From Pseudomonadota bacterium (lineage in GTDB: Bacteria; Pseudomonadota; Gammaproteobacteria; Burkholderiales; Burkholderiaceae_C), in the NCBI GenBank assembly GCA_023442945.1, contig JAEZWW010000027.1, positions 1 to 31,173 on the forward strand: DNA of 31,173 bases, read 5' to 3'. The notes under the pieces are model-generated. The model did no database searches. It saw only the letters and a program-made list of their open reading frames with translations, and was not told the DNA's origin. The translations under genes were made by a program, and so were the position numbers. Position 1 is the first letter of the stretch, and the number at the start of each line of letters is the position of its first letter. Shown here one piece after another: positions 1-6,255 of the stretch.

Positions 1-17
1 TCGCCAGTGCGCTGGCG

Positions 18-461
18 ATGCAAGGCAATCACCGGAGATCAAGTAGTCTCCACAACCTCGGACTTGCTAACTCAACACTGGCACGTCTAAAGGGGGCAGG
101 TCACTTGCTTGAGCTGTTCTCTGGGCATTGCACCGAAAGGGGAACGCTCGACGAGCTGCTGGTTGTCGTCCGGAGTCCGTCGAAGTGGCACACAGCTCGT
201 GGTCTATTCCAGCGCGTACGCAAGAAGACGCTTGTGGCCGAGCGTTCACGGAATGGATCGGCAATGGCGCAATATCTCTTCGAGGAGATCTGTGCCAAGA
301 CGCTATACAACCTCAGTGGTGAACCAGCCCCCTTTGATGCCGATTCACCCTATTGGGTTGTCCCAAACGCTATCTCACTCGCTCGGCGGGTCGGCTTGGC
401 TGAATCCACGGTACTAGCTTCAATCTCAATGCCGGGCGAGTTAGGACAACGCGATGCCTAA
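18..461 (+). CDS. Integron cassette 1: hypothetical protein
   Basis: An open frame of 147 codons ends in TAA inside the first attC site, as cassette genes often do. I do not recognise the protein. It reads as a soluble, mixed-composition protein without a signal peptide or membrane segment. The best-formed part is residues 45-130, with a KWHTARGLF stretch and a C-terminal SPYWVVPNA segment. The frame is open to the left edge, so ATG 18 may be internal; an internal ATG at 264 would give a 65-residue product. No clear Shine-Dalgarno precedes ATG 18, which lies at the end of a small hairpin (TCGCCAG/CTGGCGA, bases 1-18). Expression would come from an upstream cassette promoter outside the window. 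Function unknown. Confidence 0.5.
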   Translation: MQGNHRRSSSLHNLGLANSTLARLKGAGHLLELFSGHCTERGTLDELLVVVRSPSKWHTARGLFQRVRKKTLVAERSRNGSAMAQYLFEEICAKTLYNLSGEPAPFDADSPYWVVPNAISLARRVGLAESTVLASISMPGELGQRDA

Positions 462-515
462 CCCCTCGGTCAACCGGACGTGCCTACGGCACGCCGGTTA
501 CCTCAAACGTTAGGC
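456..515 (+). other. attC site 1 of integron cassette array
   Basis: The 60-base site begins with GCCTAAC (456-462) and ends with its exact complement GTTAGGC (509-515), matching the RYYYAAC/GTTRRRY core boxes. An imperfect inner dyad (CAACCGG.../...CCGGTTA) lies between them. Known integron biology places recombination between G and T of the GTTRRRY box, so cassette 2 starts near 510. Confidence 0.9.
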
Positions 516-522
516 ATCCGCG

Positions 523-1128
523 ATGAGTTCGATAGATCCGTTCGGAATCTTTCCTCCGTTCGAGGCGTTCTACATTGACGCGATGTTGTGGCATTCGACT
601 TCAGCCAAGCAGTCCATCGATGACGTTGGCGCGTGGATCGGACTCGTGAGAGCAAACGATGCGAAGGCGCTGGAACTGCCGAAGGACCAACTCTTCGAGC
701 GTCTTCAGAACATCGTGATCCAGGCAGCATCTCTTTCACGCTATCTGTGGCCTTCACCCCGAAAGCCACAGGAAGTTCATACAAAGAGAGCCTCTCGCCT
801 TCGTCAGGGCTTGGCAGTACGCGACGACAGTGCACTTTACAACCGTGACCTTCGCAATGGCCTTGAGCACTTTGACGAGAAGCTTGACCTGTATCTCATG
901 GGGAACATAGTTGGGAAAATTAGTCCGATCTACGTTGCGGAGGATGAGCCCGTCTCAGAAGTTCCGTTGCACATCTTCAAGGCCTTCTACACGAATCCAC
1001 TTGTGTTCGTCCTTCTCGGAGTCCGCTACGAAATGGAGACCCTGGTGAGCGAACTGAATAGGTTGCACGCTTCGCTATTGGACTGTCAGCGCGGCGGGTA
1101 TCGTCTGCCGCTACCGGCCCATGCCTAA
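523..1128 (+). CDS. Integron cassette 2: hypothetical protein with RNxxxH (HEPN-like) motif
   Basis: The 201-residue product starts 8 bases after attC1, the usual tight spacing in cassettes, and stops within attC2. No Shine-Dalgarno is evident. I do not recognise the family. It is largely helical in composition, with aromatic clusters near the N-terminus (PPFEAFYIDAMLW) and C-terminus. Residues 108-118 read RDLRNGLEHFD, which contains R111-N112-x3-H116. This spacing is the catalytic signature of HEPN RNases such as many toxins and abortive-infection effectors. The motif is seen directly; assignment to HEPN is inference from one motif plus helical character. No antitoxin-like partner is adjacent, as expected for a single-gene cassette. 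Confidence 0.7.
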   Translation: MSSIDPFGIFPPFEAFYIDAMLWHSTSAKQSIDDVGAWIGLVRANDAKALELPKDQLFERLQNIVIQAASLSRYLWPSPRKPQEVHTKRASRLRQGLAVRDDSALYNRDLRNGLEHFDEKLDLYLMGNIVGKISPIYVAEDEPVSEVPLHIFKAFYTNPLVFVLLGVRYEMETLVSELNRLHASLLDCQRGGYRLPLPAHA

Positions 1129-1219
1129 CTGGGCGTTCGAGCGGACACTTGACCCGGTCACCGTCTCGCTACCGCAAGCCGGCGCCCGCATCAAATGCCG
1201 CTCAGTTTAGACGTTAGGG
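1123..1219 (+). other. attC site 2, long variant
   Basis: GCCTAAC at 1123-1129 and GTTAGGG at 1213-1219 bound a 97-base site, longer and unlike its roughly 60-base neighbours. The inner arms GAGCGG...TTGA and TCAA...CCGCTC pair. The last base of the right core box is G instead of the expected pyrimidine. The different length and sequence suggest cassette 2 came from a different integron pool. Confidence 0.75.
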
Positions 1220-1237
1220 CCAATTGAGGGAAATCGG

Positions 1238-1390
1238 ATGTCAGAAAAAATTCGAACAGTCGGAAAGTCTATTTTTGGAATATCTTCAACCGCTGGATCT
1301 GATGAATTTAATTACGAGGTCAAAGAATATATTCTTCACCAAGAAGTCCAGGCACAGCGGCAACTGGGCACCCATAGAAAAGGGACCTAG
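1238..1390 (+). CDS. Integron cassette 3: small protein, possibly frameshifted
   Basis: ATG 1238 has a good Shine-Dalgarno (GAGGG, 1226-1230, 7 bases away) and encodes 50 residues before TAG at 1388-1390. A second frame stays open from a TTG at 1224 through 1547. After about base 1365 that frame has protein-like sequence (EFQLSDGRKVYGSHL, then LFTI) and runs into attC3. Removing one A from the AAAA run near 1377-1380 would fuse the two into one protein of about 100 residues. I therefore suspect a one-base insertion in a cassette gene, or a sequencing error. A genuine 50-residue protein is also possible. Not recognised; no function can be given. Confidence 0.45.
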   Translation: MSEKIRTVGKSIFGISSTAGSDEFNYEVKEYILHQEVQAQRQLGTHRKGT

Positions 1391-1489
1391 AGAATTTCAG
1401 CTATCCGATGGGCGAAAAGTTTATGGATCACACCTAGGCGACAATCTATTCACGATCGCACCACAATTACACTCACTCCCACGGAACCA

Positions 1490-1549
1490 ACCTAACCCGT
1501 CGGTCAAGCCGAACCGCCTTTGGCGGCCGGCTCGCCTTGTTCGTTAGTC
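1490..1549 (+). other. attC site 3
   Basis: ACCTAAC (1490-1496) fits RYYYAAC. GTTAGTC (1543-1549) fits GTTRRRY except for one T. The inner dyad GTCAAGCCG...CGGC and the 60-base length match attC sites 1, 4 and 5 in the array. Confidence 0.85.
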
Positions 1550-1564
1550 CCATCACAGCAATTT

Positions 1565-1990
1565 ATGGCACGTGGTAATCCAAATATTGATCCAGCCCTG
1601 TCGCCGGAAGTGCGCATGGGGCGTATGCGCGAGGAAATGTGGCGCCTTAGAGTCACGATCATTCACTTGCTGCCAGAGCGATATAAGGACGCTGTCAATC
1701 CACCGTACGATCTAAGCCGTGAAGAATCCCAGAACTGGCGGCGGACAGTAGCACAAAGAGTCCTAGATCTGACTGAACCTGATGCAAGGGGCAAGGCAGT
1801 ATGCCCGCTCTGCGGAGCGGTCCCTCAATTTGAGGGTGTCGGATACAGCTATCCCATCGGGCTGGAGAGACACCTACTTGGCTCACATAGTTCAGTACAG
1901 TGTGATGTCATTTATGCGTCTATTGGCCTGCAACGTGTTCGCCACCGCGAAAAGTGGCCAGGTGACTATGGTCCATATGGTTGCGATTGA
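1565..1990 (+). CDS. Integron cassette 4: hypothetical protein with zinc-finger-like motif
   Basis: The 141-residue protein starts at ATG 1565, 16 bases after attC3, and stops 12 bases before attC4. A longer frame from TTG 1520 would start inside attC3 and is rejected. Residues near 80-107 contain CPLC followed, about 20 residues later, by HLLGSH. This gives a C-x2-C...H-x4-H arrangement able to bind one zinc ion. The N-terminal half is charged and probably helical (MGRMREEMWRLR). The whole protein is soluble, with no signal peptide. The family is unknown to me; nucleic-acid binding is only a guess from the finger-like motif. Confidence 0.65.
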   Translation: MARGNPNIDPALSPEVRMGRMREEMWRLRVTIIHLLPERYKDAVNPPYDLSREESQNWRRTVAQRVLDLTEPDARGKAVCPLCGAVPQFEGVGYSYPIGLERHLLGSHSSVQCDVIYASIGLQRVRHREKWPGDYGPYGCD

Positions 1991-2002
1991 TAGCGAAGTG
2001 GT

Positions 2003-2062
2003 GTCTAACCAAACGCTCAAGCCGACTCGCCTACGGCAGGCGGCTCACCTCCACTGTTAGGC
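2003..2062 (+). other. attC site 4
   Basis: GTCTAAC (2003-2009) and GTTAGGC (2056-2062) bound a 60-base site with the inner dyad CAAGCCG.../...CGGCT and a CTACGG-type loop, the same class as attC1, 3 and 5. Confidence 0.9.
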
Positions 2063-2280
2063 CCGCTGGTTTTCCATATATTCAGGTCCATGCAGTTTCA
2101 AACGCCATTCACCTTCGCAAGCGGCTTTCCGCTGGGTGCTTGGCAGCGCGCTGGGCTTCGCCTGCGGGCGTTGCGTGGGTTTGTAGTGTTTTCGGCCTTT
2201 GGCGGTACTCCCACCAGCGCGGGCAGCTTCTGTTTTGGTAGCGCTTGGCCTGTTCTGGCGTGCTTCCTCCAACCCCTCGG
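2063..2280 (+). other. Integron cassette 5 without a convincing gene
   Basis: This 218-base stretch lies between attC4 and attC5. A plus-strand frame from 2090 runs into attC5, and a minus-strand frame crosses both sites. Both have biased, low-complexity compositions and neither has a ribosome binding site. Bases 2105-2199 resemble bases 2719-2812 beyond the array, with differences spread evenly rather than in a codon pattern. This suggests a non-coding element such as an RNA or promoter cassette. Confidence 0.5.
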
Positions 2281-2340
2281 GTCTAACCCGTCGGTCAAGC
2301 CGATCCGCCTTCGGCGGCCGGCTTGCCTTGTGCGCTAAAC
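2281..2340 (+). other. attC site 5
   Basis: GTCTAAC (2281-2287) and the variant right box GCTAAAC (2334-2340) bound a 60-base site whose interior closely matches attC3 (GTCGGTCAAGCCG...GCGGCCGGC). The second base of the right box is C instead of T, which might weaken recombination. Confidence 0.8.
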
Positions 2341-2355
2341 GAATGGACCACACAG

Positions 2356-2607
2356 ATGGAAATCCCGACATTGCTTCTTTACGCCTTTTTAGACGGATTA
2401 ATTCTTCAATTTTTATTACGCCAACTGTCGATTTCTATTTCAGTGCCGACTGCCGTTTTATCGCTATGGATTTTATTCACAGAGTTTCTTCAATCCTACC
2501 AGGGCGGTGGCGCATCCATGTGGCCCATCGCTCTTTTTTTCGTAGCCGCATACGCTGCGGTCGCAGCTTCTGCAGGGGCACTGCTCGTCGCGGCTATTCG
2601 AAAATGA
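2356..2607 (+). CDS. Integron cassette 6: small membrane protein
   Basis: The 83-residue protein starts at ATG 2356, 16 bases after attC5. It is strongly hydrophobic. Likely membrane segments are residues 5-20 (LLYAFLDGLILQFLL), 26-45 and 55-80 (ALFFVAAYAAVAASAGALLVAAI). A short loop (QSYQGGGASMW) separates the last two. It ends with a positively charged IRK tail. A competing frame from ATG 2343 gives an arginine-rich unnatural composition and is rejected. Small membrane proteins are common integron cargo. No family is recognised and function is unknown. Confidence 0.6.
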   Translation: MEIPTLLLYAFLDGLILQFLLRQLSISISVPTAVLSLWILFTEFLQSYQGGGASMWPIALFFVAAYAAVAASAGALLVAAIRK

Positions 2608-2612
2608 ATGCG

Positions 2613-2676
2613 GCTCACCCAATTTCGCGCTGAAGCGGAGCCGCATAATGTGGGCGACTTGCCTTATTCGTTAGGC
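2613..2676 (+). other. Degenerate attC site 6 at the array end
   Basis: A good right core box GTTAGGC lies at 2670-2676. The expected left box is only GCTCACC (2613-2619), with one mismatch in the AAC triplet. A perfect ATGCGGCTC/GAGCCGCAT inverted repeat overlaps the left part of the site. It appears to be the last, decayed attC of the array. Confidence 0.5.
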
Positions 2677-2843
2677 CGTCTGAAATTCAATCCGTTTTAG
2701 CCCATACCAATTCCATCACCATTCGCTTCCGAAAGCGGTTTTCCGCCGGGTGTTTGGCCGCTCGTCAAGCTTAGCGTGCGGGCGCTGCATGGGAATGGTA
2801 GTCTTTCGGCCTCCCGCCCAGAAGCAGCAAATAAAAAACCCGC
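2677..2843. other. ORF-less tail of the cassette array
   Basis: No gene is visible. Bases 2719-2812 are a diverged copy of 2105-2199 in cassette 5 (shared blocks include TTTCCG, GGGTG, TGCGGGCG and TTTCGGCCT). This may be a seventh cassette that lost its attC, or the chromosomal source of cassette 5. An AT-rich AAATAAAAAA run precedes the next gene. Confidence 0.45.
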
Positions 2844-3203
2844 ATGAGCAACGAATCCCAACGCCCTGACGAGCACTGGTCCCACTGGTGGCAGCGCACG
2901 GGTCGGTTTCAGGAATGGTTCGGCTGGATCGAGTCGCTGACCTTGACGTCGGCTTTTGTCACCGCGACCCTCAAGGTCGACCACGTGCTGCTCCAAGCGG
3001 TTTTGGGCGTGATCTCGGCCATTTCTGTGTGGAACACGTTCCATTGGGGCGTGGCGGGCGTGTCGAATTTCATGGGTGCACGGCTGGCCTTCCAACGCAT
3101 CCCGCGGCGCGCGAGGGCGGTGCTTGCCTGGGCGATCGGCATCGGCGCGTCGGTCGTCGTGTTTCTGTCGCTCATCCCCGTGTTCTTGAACCTGCTGGGA
3201 TAG
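2844..3203 (+). CDS. Small two-helix membrane protein
   Basis: The 119-residue product starts at ATG 2844 and ends 7 bases before murI, so the two are probably cotranscribed. The first 30 residues are charged and tryptophan-rich (DEHWSHWWQR). Likely membrane helices are residues 30-65 (with VLLQAVLGVISAISVW) and 94-118 (AIGIGASVVVFLSLIPVFL). A basic loop (RIPRRAR) between them would sit in the cytoplasm. No enzyme motif is visible and the family is not recognised. Position and codon use suggest an ordinary chromosomal gene rather than a cassette. Confidence 0.7.
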   Translation: MSNESQRPDEHWSHWWQRTGRFQEWFGWIESLTLTSAFVTATLKVDHVLLQAVLGVISAISVWNTFHWGVAGVSNFMGARLAFQRIPRRARAVLAWAIGIGASVVVFLSLIPVFLNLLG

Positions 3204-3210
3204 CCGCTCC

Positions 3211-4083
3211 ATGCCCCTCGACCCACCAGCGGTGCAAAGCGACCGCACAGCAGCTGCGGCGGCGCGCCCGATCGGCGTCTTCGACAGCGGCATCGGCGGC
3301 CTGAGCGTGCTGCGCGAGTTGCAGGCCCGCCTGCCGCAAGAGCGCTTCGTGTACTGGGCCGACAGCGGCCACGCGCCGTACGGCGAGCGCGGCGATGCCT
3401 TCGTGCGTGCGCGTTCGCGCGCCGTGGTCGACGCGTTGCGCATCCAGCACCAGGTCAAGGCCGTGGTGATCGCCTGCAACACCGCGACCGCGGCGGCGGT
3501 GGAAGAGTTGCGCGCCGCGCATGCGGACCTGCCCATCGTCGGGATCGAGCCGGCGTTGAAGCCCGCTGCCGCTGTCAGCAGCACGGGGCACATCGGCGTG
3601 TTGGCGACGCGTGGCACCCTGGCCAGCGCGCGCTTTCGTGCCTTGGCCGAGCGCGTGGCGGGCAGTGCGCAGCTGCACCTGCAGGCCTGTGATGGCCTGG
3701 CTGAGGCGATCGAGCGCGCCATCACCAACACGCCCGAGAGCGCAAAGCGCGTGCGTCAGCTGATCGACGCGCATCTTGGTGCTCTGGGCCCGCTGGGCGC
3801 GGCCGGGGGACAGATCGACACGCTGGTATTGGGCTGTACGCACTACCCGCTGGCTTGGCCGGTGTGGGCGGAACAGGTGGGGAATCAAGCGCGCCTGATG
3901 GATCCGGCCGCGGCGGTGGCGCGGCAACTGCAGCGCGTGCTGGTCGCCGCCGACCTGCTGAGCCACGCAACCGCCGTGCCCGAACGCCTTCACCTGGTGT
4001 CCACGGGCGATCTGGCGCAGCTGGAGGCCGCAGCGCGGCGCTGGGTACTCAACGCGCCCGATGGCGCTGAAACCGGCAGTTAA
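3211..4083 (+). CDS. murI: Glutamate racemase
   Basis: This enzyme interconverts L- and D-glutamate in the cytoplasm and supplies D-glutamate for peptidoglycan precursors. The 290-residue length is normal for the family. The N-terminal IGVFDSGIGGLSVL motif (residues 21-34) holds the substrate-binding Asp25-Ser26. The first catalytic cysteine is Cys89 in ACNTAT, and the second is Cys209 in LGCTHYPL. The motifs WADSGHAPYG (49-58) and GIEPALKPA also fit. ATG 3211 follows the preceding membrane protein gene by 7 bases; residues 1-18 are a variable extension. It is an essential chromosomal gene and marks this stretch as host chromosome rather than mobile DNA. Confidence 0.97.
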   Translation: MPLDPPAVQSDRTAAAAARPIGVFDSGIGGLSVLRELQARLPQERFVYWADSGHAPYGERGDAFVRARSRAVVDALRIQHQVKAVVIACNTATAAAVEELRAAHADLPIVGIEPALKPAAAVSSTGHIGVLATRGTLASARFRALAERVAGSAQLHLQACDGLAEAIERAITNTPESAKRVRQLIDAHLGALGPLGAAGGQIDTLVLGCTHYPLAWPVWAEQVGNQARLMDPAAAVARQLQRVLVAADLLSHATAVPERLHLVSTGDLAQLEAAARRWVLNAPDGAETGS

Positions 4084-4172
4084 GCGTCTTTTTGGCCGCC
4101 AGCCCTACAAACACCTGCGCCGCCAGCTCCTGAATCAGGAGCATTGACGGTGCGCCGCAAGCGTGCAGAGTG

Positions 4173-4796
4173 TCAGTGCAAATGCCGCGGCCGGCGGCCG
4201 CTGCCGTGCCCGCTGTTGCCCGAGCCCGGGCTGCGCGGCGGCTTGCCGAGTTCGAGCGAGCTGACCAGCGCGGTGAAGCGGTCGGAGAACAGCTTGTCGA
4301 TCTCGCTGACCACACCGCCCAGCTCGGAGCCGTCAAAGTGGCGCTCCATCAGCGCGACCACGTCTTCGACCAGCAGGTTGCGCTGCGCCTGCATGATGGC
4401 TTCGGGTGTGGGGCCGACGAACAGCAGCACGAAGTCGTCGCGCGAATCGCGGCCCTGCTCTTCATCTTCGTCGTCGTACTGGGCGTCGTAGAACGTGACT
4501 TCGATCTGCGTGCCTTCGGCCGACAAATCGTTCAGGTTCATGCACAGGTCGTCCAGCTGCTGGCGGAAGTCGTCGTCGCCGCCCACTGTCCAGCACATCT
4601 GCAGCAGGTGGTCCTTGGCGTCGAAGCGGATGCCGGGCTCGTCTTCGTACAGGCTGGCGGCGCCGTCGGCCAGCGAGCGGGCGCGCGCGTACTTCCACAA
4701 GGGTTTGAGCGCGTCCTGCAGGGCGTCAAAACCGACGTCGGCGCGCAGTTTCACGTCGCCATGCACGTGGATCTCGAAAGGTGCGTCATCACTCAT
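4173..4796 (-). CDS. DUF6806-like conserved hypothetical protein
   Basis: The 207-residue acidic protein runs convergently toward murI. I recall this family (DUF6806) from Comamonadaceae genomes, but I could not check it. It opens with a beta-rich region (FEIHVHGDVKLRADVGF). The middle segment, LLQMCWTVGGDDDFRQQL, is well formed. A long acidic linker (DAQYDDEDEEQGRDS) precedes the helical C-terminal half (VVALMERHFDGSELGGVV). The tail is glycine-, serine- and arginine-rich. No catalytic motif, signal peptide or membrane segment is seen. The gene starts just downstream of the former 3' end of tRNA-Leu, so it marks the chromosomal side of the ICE junction. Function unknown. Confidence 0.75.
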   Translation of the reverse strand: MSDDAPFEIHVHGDVKLRADVGFDALQDALKPLWKYARARSLADGAASLYEDEPGIRFDAKDHLLQMCWTVGGDDDFRQQLDDLCMNLNDLSAEGTQIEVTFYDAQYDDEDEEQGRDSRDDFVLLFVGPTPEAIMQAQRNLLVEDVVALMERHFDGSELGGVVSEIDKLFSDRFTALVSSLELGKPPRSPGSGNSGHGSGRRPRHLH

Positions 4797-4813
4797 GGCG
4801 TATTCCTCACAAC

Positions 4814-4873
4814 TGGTGCCCCGGGCCGGGATCGAACCGGCACGCGCCCTTTCGGGAAGCGGCGGATTTTAAG
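4814..4873 (-). other. Displaced 3' half of tRNA-Leu(UAA): ICE attachment site
   Basis: Read on the minus strand, this runs from the anticodon loop (CTTAAAATCC) through the variable arm, the T-arm (GGTTCGATC) to the acceptor strand and an encoded CCA. The 5' half (acceptor strand, D-arm, 5' anticodon stem) is missing and is replaced by unrelated DNA from 4874. Integrases of tRNA-targeting elements recombine within the 3' half of the gene and leave such a fragment at the distal end. The intact tRNA should be at the other ICE end, outside the window. The integrase gene starts 177 bases away. Confidence 0.85.
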
Positions 4874-5049
4874 CCAGAGCATGGCATCCGCACCGGGCTA
4901 ACGCTGGACTTGGATGTGGCTTGCTGTAGCAGGTTTTCCGCCAGACCAATGCCTTCGATCATATCCCGGTGCGCGATGCAAACCGCCCCGGTTCTCCTCC
5001 GCCTGGCTCCTAGCCGGCCCCTGGAATCGGGGCCTTTCAGGAGCACCTC

Positions 5050-6255
5050 ATGGCAAAGATCAAACTCACCAAGTCCGTCGTTGACACGGCGCAGGCGCAA
5101 ACCTGCGACATGGAACTCCGGGATACGCTCGTTCCGGGCTTCTTGTGCAAGGTTACACCAACCGGCCGCAAGGTATTCATGGTTCAGTACCGCACGAACT
5201 CCGGCGTGCGGCGCAAGCCGGCAATCGGCCAGTTCGGCGAACTGACGGTCGAACAGGCCCGATCGCTGGCGCAAGACTGGCTGGCCGAAGTCCGGCGCGG
5301 GGGCGATCCCGGACTCGACAAGGCCGAAGCCCGCAAGGCGCCGACGGTCAAGGAGCTGTGCGGCCGGTTCATGGACGACCACTCCAAGCCGCACAACAAG
5401 CCCAGCACGCAGGCCGGCTACCAGTACCAGATTGACAGCTTCGTCATCCCGGCCTTCGGCAGCAAGAAGGTTCATGAGGTCACGCGCAACGACATCACTG
5501 CGCTGATGAAGCGCATGGAGAAGTCGCCCACCCAGGCCAACCGCGTGCTGTCGCTCGTCCGAAAGATGTTCAACCTGGCCGAACTGTGGGGCTACCGGCC
5601 CGATGGCTCCAATCCCTGCCGCCATGTGCCCAAGTACCCGGAAAAGGGTTCGACCCGGCTCATTACCGACGACCAGATGACCAAGCTGTTCGCCTATCTG
5701 GAGAAGGCCGAGGCCGAGGGCTTAGAACATCCCATCCACCTGCTGGCCGTCCGGCTGCAATTCGAGTTCGCGGCGCGCATGTCGGAAATCCTGCTGTTGC
5801 AATGGGATTGGCTCGACCTGCCCAACGGCCGGGTGGTCTGGCCGGACAGCAAGACCGGCGATATGTCCAAGCCCCTGAGCGCCGAGGCTCGCCGCCTGTT
5901 GGAGAGCGCCCCCCACTATGGCGATTCGCCCTACGTTTGCCCTGCGATCCTCGATCACAAGAAGCCGCTAAGCCCCCACTCCTACTATCAGGCGTGGCGG
6001 CGCATCCTTGACCGTGCCGGTGTGCCGAAGGTCGGCACCCACGGCATCCGCCACCGCTCGGCGACGGACATTGCCAATTCGGGCGTGCCGCTCAAGGTCG
6101 GCATGGCGCTGACAGCGCACAAGACCGTGGCGATGTTCATGCGCTATGTCCACACCGAGGACGATCCTGTGCGCCAGGCGGCCGAGCTGGTGGCGACCCG
6201 GCGCCAGACCATCACGAAGGCGCGGCAACGCCAGCCCCAGGAGGCCACGGCATGA
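5050..6255 (+). CDS. Tyrosine-recombinase integrase of the ICE
   Basis: This 401-residue enzyme catalyses site-specific integration and excision. It has an N-terminal DUF4102-like arm-binding region (1-95), a SAM-like core-binding domain (98-190) and a catalytic domain (205-375). Catalytic residues visible are Arg243 (AARMSEILLLQW), Lys268 (DSKTGD), His331 and Arg334 (THGIRHRSATD), His357 (TAHKT) and the nucleophile Tyr366 (MRYVH). ATG 5050 has an AGGAG 6 bases upstream. A GGCCCC/GGGGCC hairpin (5016-5034) sits just before it and may modulate expression. Its position next to the tRNA-Leu fragment strongly suggests that it made this junction. The stop overlaps the start of the DUF1016 gene by 4 bases. 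Confidence 0.93.
   Translation: MAKIKLTKSVVDTAQAQTCDMELRDTLVPGFLCKVTPTGRKVFMVQYRTNSGVRRKPAIGQFGELTVEQARSLAQDWLAEVRRGGDPGLDKAEARKAPTVKELCGRFMDDHSKPHNKPSTQAGYQYQIDSFVIPAFGSKKVHEVTRNDITALMKRMEKSPTQANRVLSLVRKMFNLAELWGYRPDGSNPCRHVPKYPEKGSTRLITDDQMTKLFAYLEKAEAEGLEHPIHLLAVRLQFEFAARMSEILLLQWDWLDLPNGRVVWPDSKTGDMSKPLSAEARRLLESAPHYGDSPYVCPAILDHKKPLSPHSYYQAWRRILDRAGVPKVGTHGIRHRSATDIANSGVPLKVGMALTAHKTVAMFMRYVHTEDDPVRQAAELVATRRQTITKARQRQPQEATA

Noticed and set aside
1520..1564. Upstream TTG start for cassette 4
   Set aside because: It lies inside attC3 and adds attC-encoded residues; ATG 1565 has normal cassette spacing.
2057..2371. Minus-strand frame across cassette 5
   Set aside because: It crosses both attC sites and has biased composition and no ribosome binding site; cassette genes here all read on the plus strand.
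2697..3731. Minus-strand frame of about 344 codons opposite the membrane protein and murI
   Set aside because: It is antisense to murI with an alanine- and arginine-rich artificial composition.
4814..4910. Complete tRNA-Leu gene on the minus strand
   Set aside because: A GCCCGG by chance lies upstream, but no D-arm or matching acceptor and anticodon 5' strands are present; only the 3' half is a tRNA.
5016..5034. GGCCCC/GGGGCC hairpin before the integrase as a terminator
   Set aside because: It lacks a T-run and lies only 16 bases before the start codon, so a leader hairpin is as likely; not listed as a terminator.
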